From NCBI RefSeq assembly GCF_964275005.1, contig NC_092693.1, forward strand, positions 20,761,706 through 20,825,705: a stretch of DNA of 64,000 nucleotides, given 5' to 3'. Below are positions 38,211 to 50,320 of the stretch, piece by piece; the stretch's first letter is position 1; each line of letters opens with the position of its first letter. The notes beneath the pieces were generated by a model. That model ran no database searches. It was given only the letters and a program-made list of their open reading frames with translations, and was not told the origin of the DNA. The position numbers and the translations under genes are program-made. The stretch comes from Diadema setosum. Its lineage: Eukaryota > Echinodermata > Echinoidea > Diadematoida > Diadematidae.

Positions 38211-39165
38211 AACGTTCAAAACGTTTAAAATGTTCAAAACGTCTCCATTTTTCAATCGATTTTTTTTTTTGAGACATTGATTACAGATTATTATTACGAA
38301 AGTATAATTTTATCGGATAGTCTGTCTAGGAGGCGATGGTTATCTCGGTGCAAGTCCTACGTGATTTAGGATACCTTCGAGCCTGACGCAACAATGCTAT
38401 AAAGTTTTAAGTCCATTATTTGATCACCCAGCTCTTTTTTTTTTTTTTTTTTTTTAGATCAGGTTGTACATGCATCCATGCTTTGTTGGAAATGGAATAA
38501 ATGCAGTGAAACGAAATGAAATGAAATATCCAGCGAATAATTCAACTTCTCCGTGGCTCATTTAACGATGCAATAACTAGCAATTATACTCTGACGGATA
38601 TCCTTCATGAGAATACATATCCCGCATCTCTTTCAATAAAAGTCTGCTCGGTTCATAGCGATCTGTGCTTCATCATTTTGTCCTGTGCAATATGGCAACG
38701 CAACTTATACAGGATGGCGTGATTGCTATATCGTCGTCAACGCCATAGTACATTCGTCATAAGGCGAAACATTCCTCGACGCTTCACGCAACGCATTTCG
38801 CGAAGGAGCCCCCAAAAAGAACTGAGTGATCTCATTACATGTCTCGAGAAAAACGAGACCAAAATAATGGACTTAGGAATTAGCATTTGCCTCAGGCACG
38901 AAGGTACAGTTGATGGTCAGCGCAATGCGATCAAGAGGCTCTCCTGAGAAAGGCGAATGTGCAGCGCTCGACAAGAGTTTTTGTAGAATCGAGGAACCCC
39001 GCGAACGAGGATACAAAAGAGTTTTTGCAGACGTGTGAATGAAAGGTGTATTGAATACTGTCCCCCTGCAGAAATACGACATCGAGCGATCCCGAATAAC
39101 TCAGCAGCGCTAAAAACAATTGTGTGACAAGGAACAACTACCCACCCTCCCCCAAATAAAAACCC

Positions 39166-39295
39166 AACAGCCACAGCCACAGCCACAGTCACAGCCACAA
39201 CCACAACCACAACCACAACCACAACAACAACCACAACCACAACAACCACAACCACAACAACCACAACAACCACAACCACAACCAACAACAACAAA
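39166..39295. repeat. CCACAA hexanucleotide array
   Basis: (CCACAA)n with CAGCCA and CAACAA variants. The Pro-Gln and Val/Cys-Gly frames over it are repeat artefacts. Confidence 0.95.
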
Positions 39296-39379
39296 AGAAT
39301 CGGGGCTAAAGCAAACAATAAATGAAGTTCGCTTCTGATCGCATGAGGGGAAACGGATCAGAGTTCTGGGGGTCGGAAT

Positions 39380-39530
39380 CCTTGTGTTATTATCAACTTT
39401 TCCTGTAAGTTTCATCTAAATCTGTTCACAACTTTTTGAGCTATTTTGCACACAAACAAACAAACACACAAACAAACAAACAAACAAAATGTCGGCAAAA
39501 CACATAACCTCCTTGGCGGAGGTAATCAAA
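39380..39530 (+). mobile_element. 3' fragment of a pearl/Helentron-like element
   Basis: AGTTTCATCTAAATCTGTTC, a (CAAA)n microsatellite and the terminal hairpin ACCTCCTTGGCGGAGGT match the 3' organisation of the elements at 50587 and 655, but no tandem units or 5' hairpin are attached. Confidence 0.5.
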
Positions 39531-40241
39531 CAAAAAAGACTCGGCTGTAGGTGTCAAACAAAATCGCCACTGATTCTCACTTCTCACTGGTTGAGTTTCT
39601 TGGGTGAATGGTGGCTGGTTTCAAACGTTTGCAATTTACGGCAAGATCAGTTCTTTGGTTGCACCTTCTATTATTCTTCCGCTCTCAGTTTTGGGATGCA
39701 CACTGTTAAAAAAAGCACTGATCTTTTGTCTTTCACAAACAATGAGGTGGGGCAGATTCTCATTTATGGCCGAGTAGGCGGCGGTGCAAATCTGGTCTGA
39801 ATATGCACAGAAATACAAAGGGTGAATAGATATGAATAGTGAATAGATAAAAATATAGGTGTAACAATATCAAGGAGGAAGGGCTCGAAAAGAGATGGTG
39901 TTTTGAGCACATTGAGAACATTTAGAAGGAGTAGTCAGTGAGGTATTCTTTCCTGCTCTGCATTTGTTTTTGTTTTGTGTTTTTGCGCTATGGAATTCCC
40001 CAGGGTAGACCAACCACGCAGGCGTGCAAAAAGTGAAAGACTGGATTACCACAAACGGACATACATGGCAGGATATTGCCCTGGGGCTGATTACAAGGAT
40101 TTATTTATTTTTTTTATTCATTTTTTTCTTAAACTTGAGATCGAGGTTACAGAGGATGTAAGGTCCAACACATGCACACTCTGACAAATATTTACACACA
40201 CATCCTCAAGAACAAACACACATAAATGAAAACAAGGAAAA

Positions 40242-41750
40242 GTAGAAATTACGCGGTGCGTAAAATATGTCCCCGCCGGAAGTAGCATTTAGTAGCAAAA
40301 TGTACAATATCGGTAAAAAATCAAGGTCAAAGGTCAAAGAAGTCAAAGGTCAAAATTCTGTGTAGAAGTTTTGAAGCCCTCACCTAGTGCCATCACAAAA
40401 AGCAAACGGAATCAAAATCGGGTTAGAAATGGCGAAGGAGTAGCATTTTGTAGCCAATGTACAATATAGGTCAAAAATCAAGGTCAAAGGTCAAAGAAGT
40501 CAAAGGTCAAAATTCTGTGTAGAAGTTTTGAAGCCCTCACCTAGTGCCATCACATAAAGAAAACGGAATCGAAATCGGGTTAGAAATGGCAAAGGAGTAG
40601 CATTTTGTAGCCAATGTACAATATAGGTCAAAAATCAAGGTCAAAGGTCATAGAAGTCAAGGGTCAAAATTCTGTGTAGAAGTTTTGAAGCCCTCACCTA
40701 GTGCCATCACATAAAGCAAACAGAAGTGAAACTGTGTTAGAAATGACAAAGGAGTAGCATTTTGTAGCAAAATGTACAATATAGGTCAAAGGTCAAAGAA
40801 GTCAAAGGTCAAAATTCTGTGTACAAGTTTTGAAGCCCTCACCTAGTACCATCACATAAAGCAAACGGAATCAAAATCGGGTTAGAAATGGCGAAGAGTA
40901 GCATTTTGTAGCAAAATGTACAATATAGGTCAAAAATCAAGGTCAAAGGTCAAAATTCTGTGTAGAAGTTTTGAAGCCCTCACCTAGTGCCATCACATAA
41001 AGCAAACGGAATCGAAATCGGGTTAGAAATGGCGAAGGAGTAGCATTTTGTACCCAATGTACAATATAGGTAAAAAATCAAGGTCAAAGGTCAAAGAAGT
41101 CAAGGGTCAAAATTCTGTGTAGAAGTTTTGAAGCCCTCACCTAGTGCCATCACATAAAGCAAACAGAAGTGAAACTGTGTTAGAAATGACAAAGGAGTAG
41201 CATTTTGTAGCAAAATGTACAATATAGGTCAAAGGTCAAAGAAGTCAAAGGTCAAAATTCTGTGTACAAGTTTTGAAGCCCTCACCTAGTACCATCACAT
41301 AAAGCAAACGGAATCAAAATCGGGTTAGAAATGGCGAAGAGTAGCATTTTGTAGCAAAATGTACAATATAGGTCAAAAATCAAGGTCAAAGGTCAAAATT
41401 CTGTGTAGAAGTTTTGAAGCCCTCACCTAGTGCCATCACATAAAGCAAATGGAATCGAACTCGGGTTAGAAATGATGAAGGAGTAGCATTTTGAAGCAAA
41501 ATGTACAATATAGGTCAAAGGTCAAGGTCAAAGGTCACAACTGAAATTCTGTGTAGACGTTTCAAAGCTCCCATGTAGTGCTCTCATATAAAGCAAACAA
41601 TCAAAATTGGCTCATAAATGACAGAGAAGTAGCAAATTGAACATTTTGATCACGCACAGACGGACGGACAGACGGACACACGGACACACACACGTACGGA
41701 GCCCGTTTCATAGTCCCCTGCTCGAACTCGTTCGGCGGGGATAACAATAT
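40242..41750 (+). mobile_element. Pearl/Helentron-like element, copy 2, nine tandem units
   Basis: The 5' end AGTAGAAATTACGCGGTGCG forms a small hairpin (TACGC/GCGTA). It is followed by the subterminal repeat TGTCCCCGCCG, mirrored at the right end by CGGCGGGGAT. In between are about nine units of 135-159 bp, each with AATTCTGTGTA(G/C)AAGTTTT, TGAAGCCCTCACCTAGT and AAGGTCAAAGGTCA. A block of roughly 440 bp (three units) is itself duplicated. An ACGG-type microsatellite (GACGGACGGACAGACGG) and a terminal hairpin close the element. No coding frame. Confidence 0.8.
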
Positions 41751-44700
41751 GCATTCAGACAACACTCAACAGTATAATTCACTTTGGCCATTTTATTACT
41801 TTTGACAACAATACCTCACAGAGTTGACAGGAAATTTCCACTTGAGCAAGAAAGCTGATACACAGACATGCAGCTATTTTCCCATCCCGTGCTTGGTATT
41901 ACAGGTAAAACAAGTAATAAGCTGTCATCTAACTTGATAAAAGGAGCATCTGTACTTCTGTTCATAATGTTACCCTTGCACTTCATCAACATTTTGTTGC
42001 AGGCACAGAGACTCCAACCCCAAGCACCTTCTGATCTGGAGACTCTCCCACCTGAAACCCCTAGTAAAGTGGAAACTCCAACTTAAGCGCACATCACGAG
42101 TGTGAAGTTCCATGCAGCCGGGGTCCAGGGCCCGCTTTAAGGGCTCTGGAAGCTATAGGGTTCTTGATGTTCTCTTGCGCTATCTCAGGCTTATTTTTCA
42201 ACGTACAATGGCACTAGTAAGTACGTAATAATCTAATGGTTCAAATCATATATTTTGGCTTTATAAAACTTCATGCCATAATTTATCATAAATATGCAGA
42301 TGCTAGACCCAATTTTCATGCATGCATTGGATATATGAAAATTCAATTCCAGGTTTTTACAAGGTGTTAAGGCAGGAGAAAATAAATCTTAAGCGGGAGA
42401 CTCAGAGCCAGGGCGGGAGAAAATAAATCTCAAGCGGGGGAACGGGAGATTTTGCGAAACTGGGCTTTCAGCAGGAGATCTTCCTTCGAAAGCGGGAGAG
42501 TTGGTTTCTCTGCAGGCATTGGTAACATTTCGCTTTCATTTTGTTAACTTAACTACCATGCCACTAGGATTCAAAACCACTCTTGCGCCATACACAAAGA
42601 TTGTCATAGAAGCAACTACTGCTAGGGATGCCAACCTTGTAAACAGCAGTGCAGTAATATGAGGGCTAAAAAAGCCATATTTTTATTGAAAAAGTACAGA
42701 CAGTATTTTTACCTTCCTATTTTCTTTTGCAACAGACATGTGTAGCAGAGCAATATAGGGAAAGACAGCATTTTCCATAAAACCTGCAGCAATTTTGGCC
42801 AAGAAACCGTAGCACATGTACTAAATATTGAAAAAAGTGACAGTTGGCATCTCTGTAGTGTCCTACAGAGCCCTTTCAGGGATAAGCTAGACATTGTCAT
42901 CTATTCAAAGTAAAGGCCCGTTTACACCAAGCAAGGTAACTGCAACGGTCTGGTTTTTTGCTATGGTGCACCAAAATGAACCATGTCTGGTTCTGTTACA
43001 ATATCACTTCCCCGCTAATAATTTTGTTACAAAATTAATCTTCAACTGGTGATATTGTTGCTCTTGATTTTGACATAAGAATAACACTTCGGGTGATTTT
43101 GTATCAAATTACTGATTTTTTTTTTTTTTTTTAAACAGAACCAGGCACGATTCCTTTTGGCACACCATAGCAAAATATTGGACCGTTGCCCTAACCATGC
43201 TCGGTGTAAATGCGCCCTAACACTGTTAATCCAGTAAGTGAATATTCATTTGAAGTCTTTGATGTACTCTGTAATATTAAAGGATGTTTCTTTAGCGCTC
43301 TTTATATGATTCAAAAACATCTAATTTGGTTCTCAAGCTCTGACTACAGCAAAGTTTACTGCAACCTGTATAAACCCTGCCCACTTGTTCTCTCTCAAAC
43401 AAGACAGTTGGTATCTAAGTTTCAGAGGTATAAAACTCTCAAATGCACTGATGGGGGGGGGGGGGGGTGGGTGCAAGGGGGGGGAGGTGATGAATGTCTT
43501 TATTTCACTGACGCTGGAAAATGCAACTCCTTCATAGACATAACATTATTAGCACTTTCACAAATTATCAAAAGTGGCGTTTAAATCAAATCCATGGTGT
43601 GAATTTAGTCCACAAACTAAATCAAGCCTTTCACATGCTTGTATCGGCAGACTTTCATCATTGAATGTCTGTTTGCATTTTTAAGCGGTCTCATCTGTCA
43701 AGCACATTTACACAGACATAGGTAAGTTTGCATAGTCTGTGGTCTAAATTTAAATTACCTTTGTGAATTGGGCCTTTATGTACAGAGGCACTTAGCTTAA
43801 TTTGCCAAGCTTTTCACTGTTATTTTAAAAATATATCCAAAAGGGATTAGAGGGATAAGATAATCTCCATTGAGACTGGCAAGATGTTTCCAGACATCTG
43901 TGCTAATCTGTGATAAATAAAGCACTCCTAAATGTGTGCCAAATGATGAACAAATCACAGTAAGGGTTAAAGGGATGGTAAAGTTTTGGTTTAGATGGGG
44001 CTCCAGGTTTCCAACTTTTGTGTGTGTATGTGTGTGTGTGTTTGTGAGATATTGAGAAACCTCTTATGAAATGTGAAAAAAACCCATATAATTCTTAGAG
44101 GAATTCACAGTTTATTTGATGAAAATGGGTCTTGAAATAGCTCAGATATAAAAAAAAAAAAAATGTGATCCTAATAAAATGCGACAGATCACAATTTCTA
44201 TTAGGATCTCTTTGCTCTCTCTAGTTTTTGGATATCATCATTTTCATCAAATAAACTTTGAACTACCCTTAAAATTATCTTCTCTTTAACATTTCATAGA
44301 GTGGTTTCTAAATATCTTGTAAAACGCTAACACTTGAATCTTCACCTCAAGCAATACTACACCATCCCTTTAAGCATAGCAGACTGAACCTCAGACACTA
44401 CCAAGACCAAACAATGACCTGTGAATGTAACAGGCAATAATTACTGATCACTAGATATCATAGGAAACACAGAAGGTAATTTGGTCATGCTGCTTTCTTT
44501 CTTACATACAGTATATCAATACTTCTGTAAGCTCAAGAAATTTTGACTTGGCCTCCTTACAACGGCACCCCGTTGTGACCTTCACAACTTCAGGGTGGAT
44601 TCTTGGGACTCTCGTCAGCAAATGAGGTGCACTTTGCGACCCTAACCAGCAGAAGGCTACACACAACTCCCAATCCCTACCAAATCCTTCCAAGGAAGAG

Positions 44701-45081
44701 GTGTGTAAACCAAGAAGGGGCATCTGTGGACCCCATCCTAGTCTGACGGAGTTGAACGTGCGCAACTAGGGGGCGCCACTCCTCAACTTTTGCCCCCCTA
44801 GTTGCAGTGGCCTTGGTGGCTGCACGAGTCCGACGAGTTATGGAATGTGACTTCAGCCGCTCTCCGTATTTTCATTTTCGTCCTTGTTGGTGAAAACAGA
44901 GCTGGTACTATATTGCTCTCTCCATTCCTTCTGGTGTTTGCATACATTGAGCTCTACCAATCTCTGGTGCTGGCAGTATCACTCGAAAGCCTAGTCCACA
45001 TCTGAAGGCACTCTCTTAAAATCATCATTATGATCCTGAAATGTACAAGGAGAAGCAGAGTACCTAGAGAGATATCTGATG
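41751..45081. other. Non-coding stretch left of the minus-strand exon
   Basis: It contains a fold-back MITE, a poly-G tract near 43450 and a hairpin at 44763-44804 (CAACTAGGGGGC / GCCCCCCTAGTTG). Part may be 3' UTR of the minus-strand gene that stops at 45082. No polyadenylation signal could be assigned. Confidence 0.5.
43967..44373. mobile_element. Fold-back MITE, TTRAAGGGAT family, copy 2
   Basis: TTAAAGGGATGGTAAAGTTT at the left is mirrored by a right end reading CACCATCCCTTTAA. The internal palindrome includes GATGAAAATGGGT / ATTTTCATCAAATAAAC and the centre AATAAAATGCGACAGATCAC. Confidence 0.9.
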
Positions 45082-45193
45082 TTATTTCTGCGGCGGTTTC
45101 ATGGCGTTCATGTCCGGATACTTCTCCTTGAATCGCTTGATGGTTTCTGGCTCCACGAGGTGGACTCCATCCAGCTGGTTGCCGAGGGTAACC
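45082..45193 (-). CDS. Last coding exon of an unidentified minus-strand gene
   Basis: On the minus strand, a polypyrimidine tract and CCCAG acceptor (TCTCTTTTTCCCAG) precede an exon with 36 codons and a TAA stop. It begins VTLGNQLDGVHLVEPETIKR, continues FKEKYPDMNAMKPPQK, and enters with one extra base. The composition (charged, helix-like, no low complexity) and the splice site are typical of a real C-terminal exon. I do not recognise the family. A donor at 52119-52114 follows an open frame whose last codon is split so that it joins this exon in frame, which suggests but does not prove an upstream exon there. Confidence 0.55.
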
Positions 45194-45928
45194 CTGGGAA
45201 AAAGAGAAATGATGAAAGATGGATGAAAAAAAAAAACATACATACACTGCATATATATCTTTGACAAATGAAAAGAAACATGGGAAATCATTATTTTAAA
45301 GTGTTGATGAAATTAGCTACAGAAGGAAAAAGATTTAAAAAAAAAGGAGAAAGGAAATAGGAAAACTAAATTAAATTCTAATCAAGGGTGCAGCTTAAGA
45401 GACAGAAAGAAGTTTTCCTAGTAATTATTGCTCCAGGAGCAAGTCGTCTGCAACTTATCTATTAAAGCCAACAGTACTGGCTTTTCTTTACTCACAGGAA
45501 TAGTTGCACTGCATCATCTTATTCAATCAAATTTCTCATCTCCTTCAAGCAAAGCTCTCTGAGAGAATTAATTCATTCAAGCAATAAGAAACACTTTCAT
45601 CCACTCCACAGTGGAGAATGAATGAAGGAGCCGGGAGAGGTCGATTGAGATTGCCGCACTGATTCATCATCATTACTGAAATAATATTTTTCTAGACGGC
45701 AGAAAACATGGTAATCTCAAAGAGAGTCTGCCCTAACAGGGAATCCTATGACCCTGCGTAAAAATGAAGTTTAGTGATGTAATTAGTCTTCAGAGCCATC
45801 TGCTCAAATTTTCATTCAATGTTTTACTTCTAACAGAGTACTGGAAAAAATTCATCCTTAAGAGGGCAACTCATTATGTGAACACCCTTGCAGGCATTTA
45901 GGGGCAATAATAATGATCTACATGTACA

Positions 45929-46320
45929 TTAAAGGGACTGTACAGTACTTGTTGAGGTGGGGATTCATGTTTTGAACACTCCCAAGTGAGATAATGAGAA
46001 ACCTCTTATGACATATGAAAGAGCATGTAATTTTAAGAAGGATTCAACGTTTATTTGATGAAAATTGGTTTTTAAATGGCTGAGATATCCAAAAAAGTGA
46101 TAATAATAAAAGGCGACAGGCCACGCCTTTTATTAGGATCTCTTTATTTCACCTTGTTTTTGGATATCTCAGCCATTTAAAAACCGATTTTCATCAAGTA
46201 AACTTTTGATACCCTTTAGAATTGCATGCTCTTTGACATCTCATAGAGTGGTTTCTGAATATCTCGCAAAACGTTAAGAGCTAAATCCTCACCTCAACCA
46301 GAACTGTACACACCCTTTAA
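45929..46320. mobile_element. Fold-back MITE, TTRAAGGGAT family, copy 3
   Basis: TTAAAGGGACTGTACAGTAC is mirrored at the right by GAACTGTACACACCCTTTAA. The centre, TAATAAAAGGCG..CGCCTTTTATTAG, is a clean hairpin. Confidence 0.9.
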
Positions 46321-46576
46321 GGGGGGAGAACCAGACAATGAATGGGTTGTCCTTGATGAATAAAGCTGTTAAGTCAATTCTTATGACACACACTCAAACT
46401 AACATACACACACTTTTTTGAATGATATTCTTTATTCGAATTTCGTTCCATATAAGTGCATTGTATTCACAATGAAATGAATACAAACAAACAAGGATTT
46501 TATACAGATTCATACAAAAAAAAAAGACTTGTTCAAAAACAAACAACCATGTACATACAACAGTCTTACACACAGA

Positions 46577-46620
46577 CTCACACAAGCACAAACACACACA
46601 CACACACACGTACACACACT
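46577..46620. repeat. CA dinucleotide repeat
   Basis: (AC)n run with CAAG/ACGT interruptions. Confidence 0.9.
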
Positions 46621-47435
46621 AACACAATCTTTTCCCAATATCTTATTCTTCCAATCAGAAAAGGCAAAGACGTGCAGGGAATCCAGGCACACATCTGAAA
46701 ATACATGAAGAATATTTCTATTACAAAGTTGACGCAATGGTGAAGTTAGGTGGAAAAAAACATAATGATAACTAATTTCAATAATTGATTTGAGTTATCT
46801 TATATTTCTTCCTAATTACCTTTTAAAGTCTGCATGATCTTCTACTTGAATTTCCAAATTCATACACAGGTAACTGACTGAAAACACTTTGAAGAGAACA
46901 TCATCACAAAAATGTCCATATACTGAATTTACTGAATCTAAATCACACTGAATCCTCAGGGAGACAAAGAATCATCAAATGTACAATTGTTTGATAGCTC
47001 TTTTTACATTTTCAGTCACTTCTATTGACATCTGAACTTTACAACTTTAGCAATCCACAAATGTCAAATTTCATATGTGGCTTTTGGAAATACTGTTAGA
47101 AAAAGAGTCTCCAGAATTTGAAAAATGATACAATTGTACCAATATGAGGAAATAAATGACTTTGTTCAAGCTCTTGCTGAGGCAGGTCTCCAGTGTAACC
47201 TTTGAAAAAATGAGTCAGTAATATCATGGTGATATCATACAACTTTTTGGACGCAACAAGGTCCTTTGATGCATATGTGTAGGTCTGTTGTACCACAAAA
47301 CATCCTACCATATAAAATTTTTGCCATAAAGCCTAAAATATAAGGAGATATCAGTATTTTTCTCATTAAACCAAAACTGTAGACGGTTTAGTCTGGCAAC
47401 ATTTTTATTATAACTATTGTTCACATTTTGTATAT

Positions 47436-47821
47436 TTAAAGGGATCGTATAGTTTTGGTTGGGACCTAATTTCAGGCTTCTAACATTTTTTGGTGAGATA
47501 ATGAGAAACCTCTTCTAAAAGATGAAAGAGCATGTAATTCTATGAGGAATTCAACGTTTATTTGATGAAAATTGGTTTTGAAATGGCTGAGATACCCAAA
47601 AAAGAGCGATTCTAATAAAGTGTGGGACCCACACTTTATTACGATCGCCCTGTTTTACTTTGTTTTTGGATGTTGCAGTCATTCCAAACCCGATTTTCAT
47701 CAAATAAACTTTGAATTCCTCTTAAAATGGTATGCTCTGTAATATTTCATAAGTGTTTTCTTGGTATCTTGCAAAAAGTTAAAAGCCAAATTCTCATCTC
47801 CACCAATACTGTACCATCCCT
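47436..47821. mobile_element. Fold-back MITE, TTRAAGGGAT family, copy 4
   Basis: TTAAAGGGATCGTATAGTTT on the left; AATACTGTACCATCCCT on the right, where the last TTAA is lost. Same mirrored interior (GATGAAAATTGG / CCGATTTTCATC). Confidence 0.85.
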
Positions 47822-48357
47822 GTATTACAGTACTTAACATTGATTATACAGATTCAAATTTTTACAGTGGTTGTTTCTCTCCAAAACTCACACTTTGGAA
47901 CTATTTCAAAGCACTAGTGATGGGTTTTTGTTTCATCTGCAAATGGTAAAATATGCCTTTAAAATAAAGATGTGACTCAAAAACACTTTTCAATACTTGG
48001 AATCCAATTTGCATATTTGGAATCCAATTTGTTGTTGTGTTTTGATAAAAGACAAACCTAAAGATATGCTGGAGCCATTCTTTTTTTCTTTTATTTTGAT
48101 CATGCCCAAGGTCTCCAGCATATCTCTGCAAATCCCTTCGAATAAGCTAAAGAATACAAAGAACATCAAAGATGCTACAATCTATTACAGTACATGTATT
48201 AGCAACGGATGCGAATGTATCTTCGAATTTTAGACGTCTTTGTCGATTCGTTCTAGTGTGATGGGGATGAAAGGCAAGCTTTCAGGTTGTCCAGAGGAAT
48301 CACTGTCAAAAAGGCAAGCATAAAATTTGAACATATTAGTAAACAGGTCTATGGGCT

Positions 48358-48485
48358 CTCTCTCTCTCTCTCTCTCTGCCTCCTCTCTTTCTCTTTGTCT
48401 CTGTGTCTCTGTCTGTCTGTCTGTCTGTATCCGTCCATCATTCTATCTCTCTCTTTTCTCTCCTCTCTCTCTCATTTTCTCTTTG
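48358..48485. repeat. CT/CTGT microsatellite
   Basis: (CT)n with (CTGT)n in the middle. Ser/Leu-rich frames over it are artefacts. Confidence 0.95.
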
Positions 48486-48877
48486 CTCAGCTTGACTCAC
48501 TCATGTCATGGAAGCAGCTCTGAGAAAAAGGACTTCCTCTTGTCAATTAAGACAAATTCTGTGTTTATTTCCCTTGCCAAATACTGGGATGAAATCAAAG
48601 GCCAAACCTGCTGTCAGTGAGCAAGGCATCTCTCTAGTAAGAGATGAGCCTGTTAGCTCCTTCCCTTGAGTTTACCACAATATGAAAATTTGAAGCAATC
48701 AGGGTGCAGGTTGCCAGCTGGGACACGCTTAATCTCCATTCATACATGTTGAGCAGCCTTCAACAGCTATTCCACCAAGGACACACCGCTCAATACAAAT
48801 GAGGCATGTTCACACTTGGAGGCTTTCTAAATTCCTAAACAAGACATAATTGTACACTCTAGCTCCATGTTCACCCT

Positions 48878-49097
48878 TTAAAAGGATGGTATAATATTGG
48901 TGGGGGAGGTTTGGGCTTTTACAACTTTTTGCAAGATACCAATGAAATACTTATGAAATAATATAGAGCATACCATTCTAAGAGCAATTCCAAGTTCATT
49001 AGTTGGAAATTGGTTTTGGAATGGCTAAGACATCTACAAACAAAGTAAAATTATCATTATTATACCATTATTATTATTATTATTACCACTATTATTA

Positions 49098-49131
<34 letters not shown>

Positions 49132-49139
49132 CATTATTA

Positions 49140-49194
<55 letters not shown>

Positions 49195-49417
49195 GACAAA
49201 GCAATCTAATAAAAGTTGGGTCCCACCTTAAATTAGAATTGCTCTGTTTTGGATATCTCAGCCATTCTAAAACCAATTTTCATCAAATAAACATTGAATC
49301 CCTTTTGGAATTACATGCTCTTTCAGAATTCATAAGAGGTTTCTTATTGTCTCACATTAAAAAAAAATGTTAGAAACCTGAAGTTAGGTCTCAACTTAAA
49401 CTACACTCTCCCTTTAA
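48878..49417. mobile_element. Fold-back MITE, TTRAAGGGAT family, copy 5, with expanded ATT
   Basis: TTAAAAGGATGGTATAATAT on the left and ACACTCTCCCTTTAA on the right. The interior has the family blocks, but a 130-bp (ATT)n array has expanded at 49063-49192, making this copy the longest. Confidence 0.85.
49063..49192. repeat. ATT trinucleotide array
   Basis: Long ATT run with occasional ATC, inside a MITE. Confidence 0.95.
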
Positions 49418-49942
49418 CTGTGCTATCTATGCTGAAGAGCATGATTGATGGAGTACTGAACTAAAATTTGTCAATGAATAAAGATTACCATATCCCCATA
49501 ATCCTTATCGTGCGACCATGGACTTCTTGTTAGACTGAAGCACATTGCTACACCTGAATGGGTTTGCCAACTTTACCCTCCCTTCTCCCCCCCCCCCTCC
49601 TTCACCCTCCTCCCCCTCCTCCCACCCACATAGATGCCAAATCAGAGCACCATTGGCACTGTCATGAGCAAATACTATTTCTAACCTTTAGGAGTATCTA
49701 AACACAATATGATATTTAATTTCTTTCAGGTTTGGAGAAAAGAATCTATGAAACTCACACATATCATTCAGGTTTTGGCCATTTGGGTTCCATCCCATCA
49801 TACCCATATGTGAGCCCACCTTTTACCAACTGGATAATTTTGCATTGCCTGCCCTCATAAAAGACTAATGGCAGGTTTAGTCAAAATCTGATTTTGGCTC
49901 ATTACAGAAGAAGCCAAAAAATGTGTCCAGGGACATCAGACA

Positions 49943-49968
<26 letters not shown>
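49943..49968. repeat. AT dinucleotide repeat
   Basis: (AT)n immediately left of the large palindrome. Confidence 0.95.
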
Positions 49969-49972
<4 letters not shown>

Positions 49973-49974
<2 letters not shown>

Positions 49975-50240
49975 CGATGAAGACAAACAAGTTGACATAA
50001 TGCATTAGAATCCGACTTCATTTATTTGTAAACCAAATTTTCGACCCTTGCATGGATCTTCCTCAGGGTAACAGTGATATTTGTATTTGAAGCTCAGCAC
50101 AGAAATATTTCTGTGCTGAGCTTCAAATACAAATATCACTGTTACCCTGAGGAAGATCCGTGCAAGGGTCGAAAATTTGGTTTACAAATAAATGAAGTTG
50201 GATTCTAATGCATTATGTCAACTTGTTTGTCTTCATCGTC
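49973..50240. repeat. Nearly perfect 268-bp palindrome
   Basis: GACGATGAAGACAAACAAGT at the left end is mirrored by the right end CTTGTTTGTCTTCATCGTC. Arms of 134 bp meet with no spacer at AGAAAT|ATTTCT. I count about two mismatches per arm pair. (AT)n tracts flank it on the left directly and on the right after about 40 bp. Confidence 0.95.
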
Positions 50241-50276
50241 TTCATGCTCTTATTCCAACACGCGGATAATAATACC

Positions 50277-50277
<1 letters not shown>

Positions 50278-50318
<41 letters not shown>
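50278..50318. repeat. AT dinucleotide repeat
   Basis: Uninterrupted (AT)n of about 40 bp. Confidence 0.95.

Positions 50319-50320
<2 letters not shown>

Larger units (their letters stand above)
34155..40241. other. 3' flank of the aquaporin gene
   Basis: The 3' UTR must start here, but I see no AATAAA within the first 1.3 kb after the stop. Candidate signals occur only much further on (near 37588, 38498 and 38634). Otherwise the region holds poly-T and poly-C tracts, a fold-back at 37834 and the CCACAA array. No further gene is recognisable. Confidence 0.5.
45194..49972. other. Probable intron of the minus-strand gene, MITE cluster
   Basis: Three TTAA-bounded fold-back MITEs, CA and CT microsatellites and an ATT array. 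I saw no exon with convincing borders between them. Confidence 0.5.

Noticed and set aside
38723..39318. Open frames on both strands near the CCACAA array
   Set aside because: The Val-rich, Pro-Gln and Cys-Gly frames come from the hexanucleotide repeat; the neighbouring 74-aa frame shows nothing recognisable.
42003..42086. Possible terminal exon after TTTTGTTGCAG encoding a Pro/Thr-rich C-terminus
   Set aside because: The acceptor is fair, but there is no upstream exon, no recognised family, and the peptide is low-complexity; not enough to call.
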